Shown here in pieces: positions 35,558-36,150 of a stretch of DNA of 36,150 nt. Origin of the DNA: Candidatus Parvarchaeota archaeon (GTDB lineage Archaea > Nanobdellota > Nanobdellia > Parvarchaeales > Parvarchaeaceae); contig JAGDXV010000012.1 of assembly GCA_023261805.1 (NCBI GenBank), positions 1 to 36,150 on the forward strand. The letters run 5' to 3'. The number at the start of each line of letters is the position of its first letter. Position 1 is the stretch's first letter. A program made the translations under genes and the position numbers. The notes under the pieces are model-generated. The model did not search any database. It was not told the DNA's origin and saw only the letters and a list, made by a program, of their open reading frames with translations.

Positions 35558-36150
35558 TTACGATGAACTAATTTGTACTTTATATTCTTTATTCACATAC
35601 TTATTTATATCCTCTATTATTGCATTTCTAAGATACTCGGCCAAATCTCCTTTCATTGTTATCACTACATCTTTTTCCGTAATATTGACAGACTCCGGTT
35701 CTTTGTTCGCATAGTGCTTGAATATAGCGGCACATTTCTCTTTATCATCATTTAGTACTTTAACTATTTCAATTTCATAAATCACGTCTTTTCCAGCTAA
35801 GATATTATTAAAATTCACAAGTACTCTTCCACCGCTCACAGACATAACATACGCTGGAACACCGTCTAGTGTGACAACGTCTCCAACGCTTGGCTGTATG
35901 CCGTTCTCCGTGAAAACACCTAAACCTACAGTCTTGACTAATTTAGGATTGTATTCCCCGAAAGCTTCCTTAGCCTTAAGTTCTAATGTATATTTATCCC
36001 CAACATTCTTTCCTATCAGTGATTTACTGATAGCAGGGAGAGTATAGTTTGCACTTGGGATCACCAAAACCGGAGAAAAATCCATTTTCTTTGTGTCGAA
36101 TCCTTCTTTTTCTGCTAGATCCTTGTATGTCAAATCAAAGATCGAGCCTG
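35558..36150 (-). CDS. FKBP-type peptidyl-prolyl isomerase, SlyD-like (5' end beyond window)
   Basis: Frame stays open upstream of the track TTG 'start' (GSIFDLTYKDLAEKEGF), matching the FKBP N-terminal pattern; ISKSLIGKNVGDKYTLELKAKEAFGEYNP. Confidence 0.87.
   Translation of the reverse strand, partial: GSIFDLTYKDLAEKEGFDTKKMDFSPVLVIPSANYTLPAISKSLIGKNVGDKYTLELKAKEAFGEYNPKLVKTVGLGVFTENGIQPSVGDVVTLDGVPAYVMSVSGGRVLVNFNNILAGKDVIYEIEIVKVLNDDKEKCAAIFKHYANKEPESVNITEKDVVITMKGDLAEYLRNAIIEDINKYVNKEYKVQISSS

Noticed and set aside
36131-36133. ORF-track 'start' of the FKBP gene at 36133
   Set aside because: It is TTG inside a frame that stays open to the window edge with FKBP-like residues upstream (GSIFD); the gene is truncated, not short.
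1-36150. CRISPR arrays, rRNA and tRNA genes
   Set aside because: No direct-repeat/spacer periodicity, no rRNA-like stretches and no tRNA cloverleaf/CCA patterns were seen in the short intergenic regions; a tRNAscan/Infernal run would be needed to exclude them fully.

Overview
This 36 kb window is a gene-dense, AT-rich archaeal chromosome segment. Archaeal identity is supported by GatD/GatE, Nop5 plus fibrillarin, aIF1A, an archaeal-type SecE next to FtsZ, and a DUF460-type RNase H-fold protein. The Thermoplasmata/ARMAN-like surface-protein repeat ('FTESGLPSG..W.V.Y') and a plasma-membrane-type H+-ATPase suggest a small-genome acidophile, but that lineage call is an inference. Most of the window is housekeeping: HisRS, SufS/SufU, GalT, TrxB, SOD, phosphosugar mutase, FtsZ and FKBP PPIase. 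The most unusual content is: (1) a minus-strand cassette (21971-24905) with a roadblock/LC7 protein, a fusion of a pseudo-KaiC/RecA domain to an intact small GTPase, a second KaiC-like protein with an altered Walker A, and an unknown partner, which is a candidate undescribed GTPase-switch system; (2) an overlapping three-gene set that looks like a eukaryote-style (GNA1-type) route to a UDP-N-acetyl-sugar; (3) a eukaryote-type GT3 glycogen synthase overlapping a convergent GH57 gene; (4) a pseudo-GTPase EF-Tu/SelB-like protein; (5) a Nop5 apparently lacking its fibrillarin-binding N-terminal domain; (6) a solo IS200/IS605 right-end/omegaRNA-like hairpin with no TnpB; (7) several apparent ORFans, including a diverged tandem paralog pair. 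No CRISPR array, rRNA, tRNA or intact transposon was recognised. All family calls come from reading motifs by eye; no database search was run.
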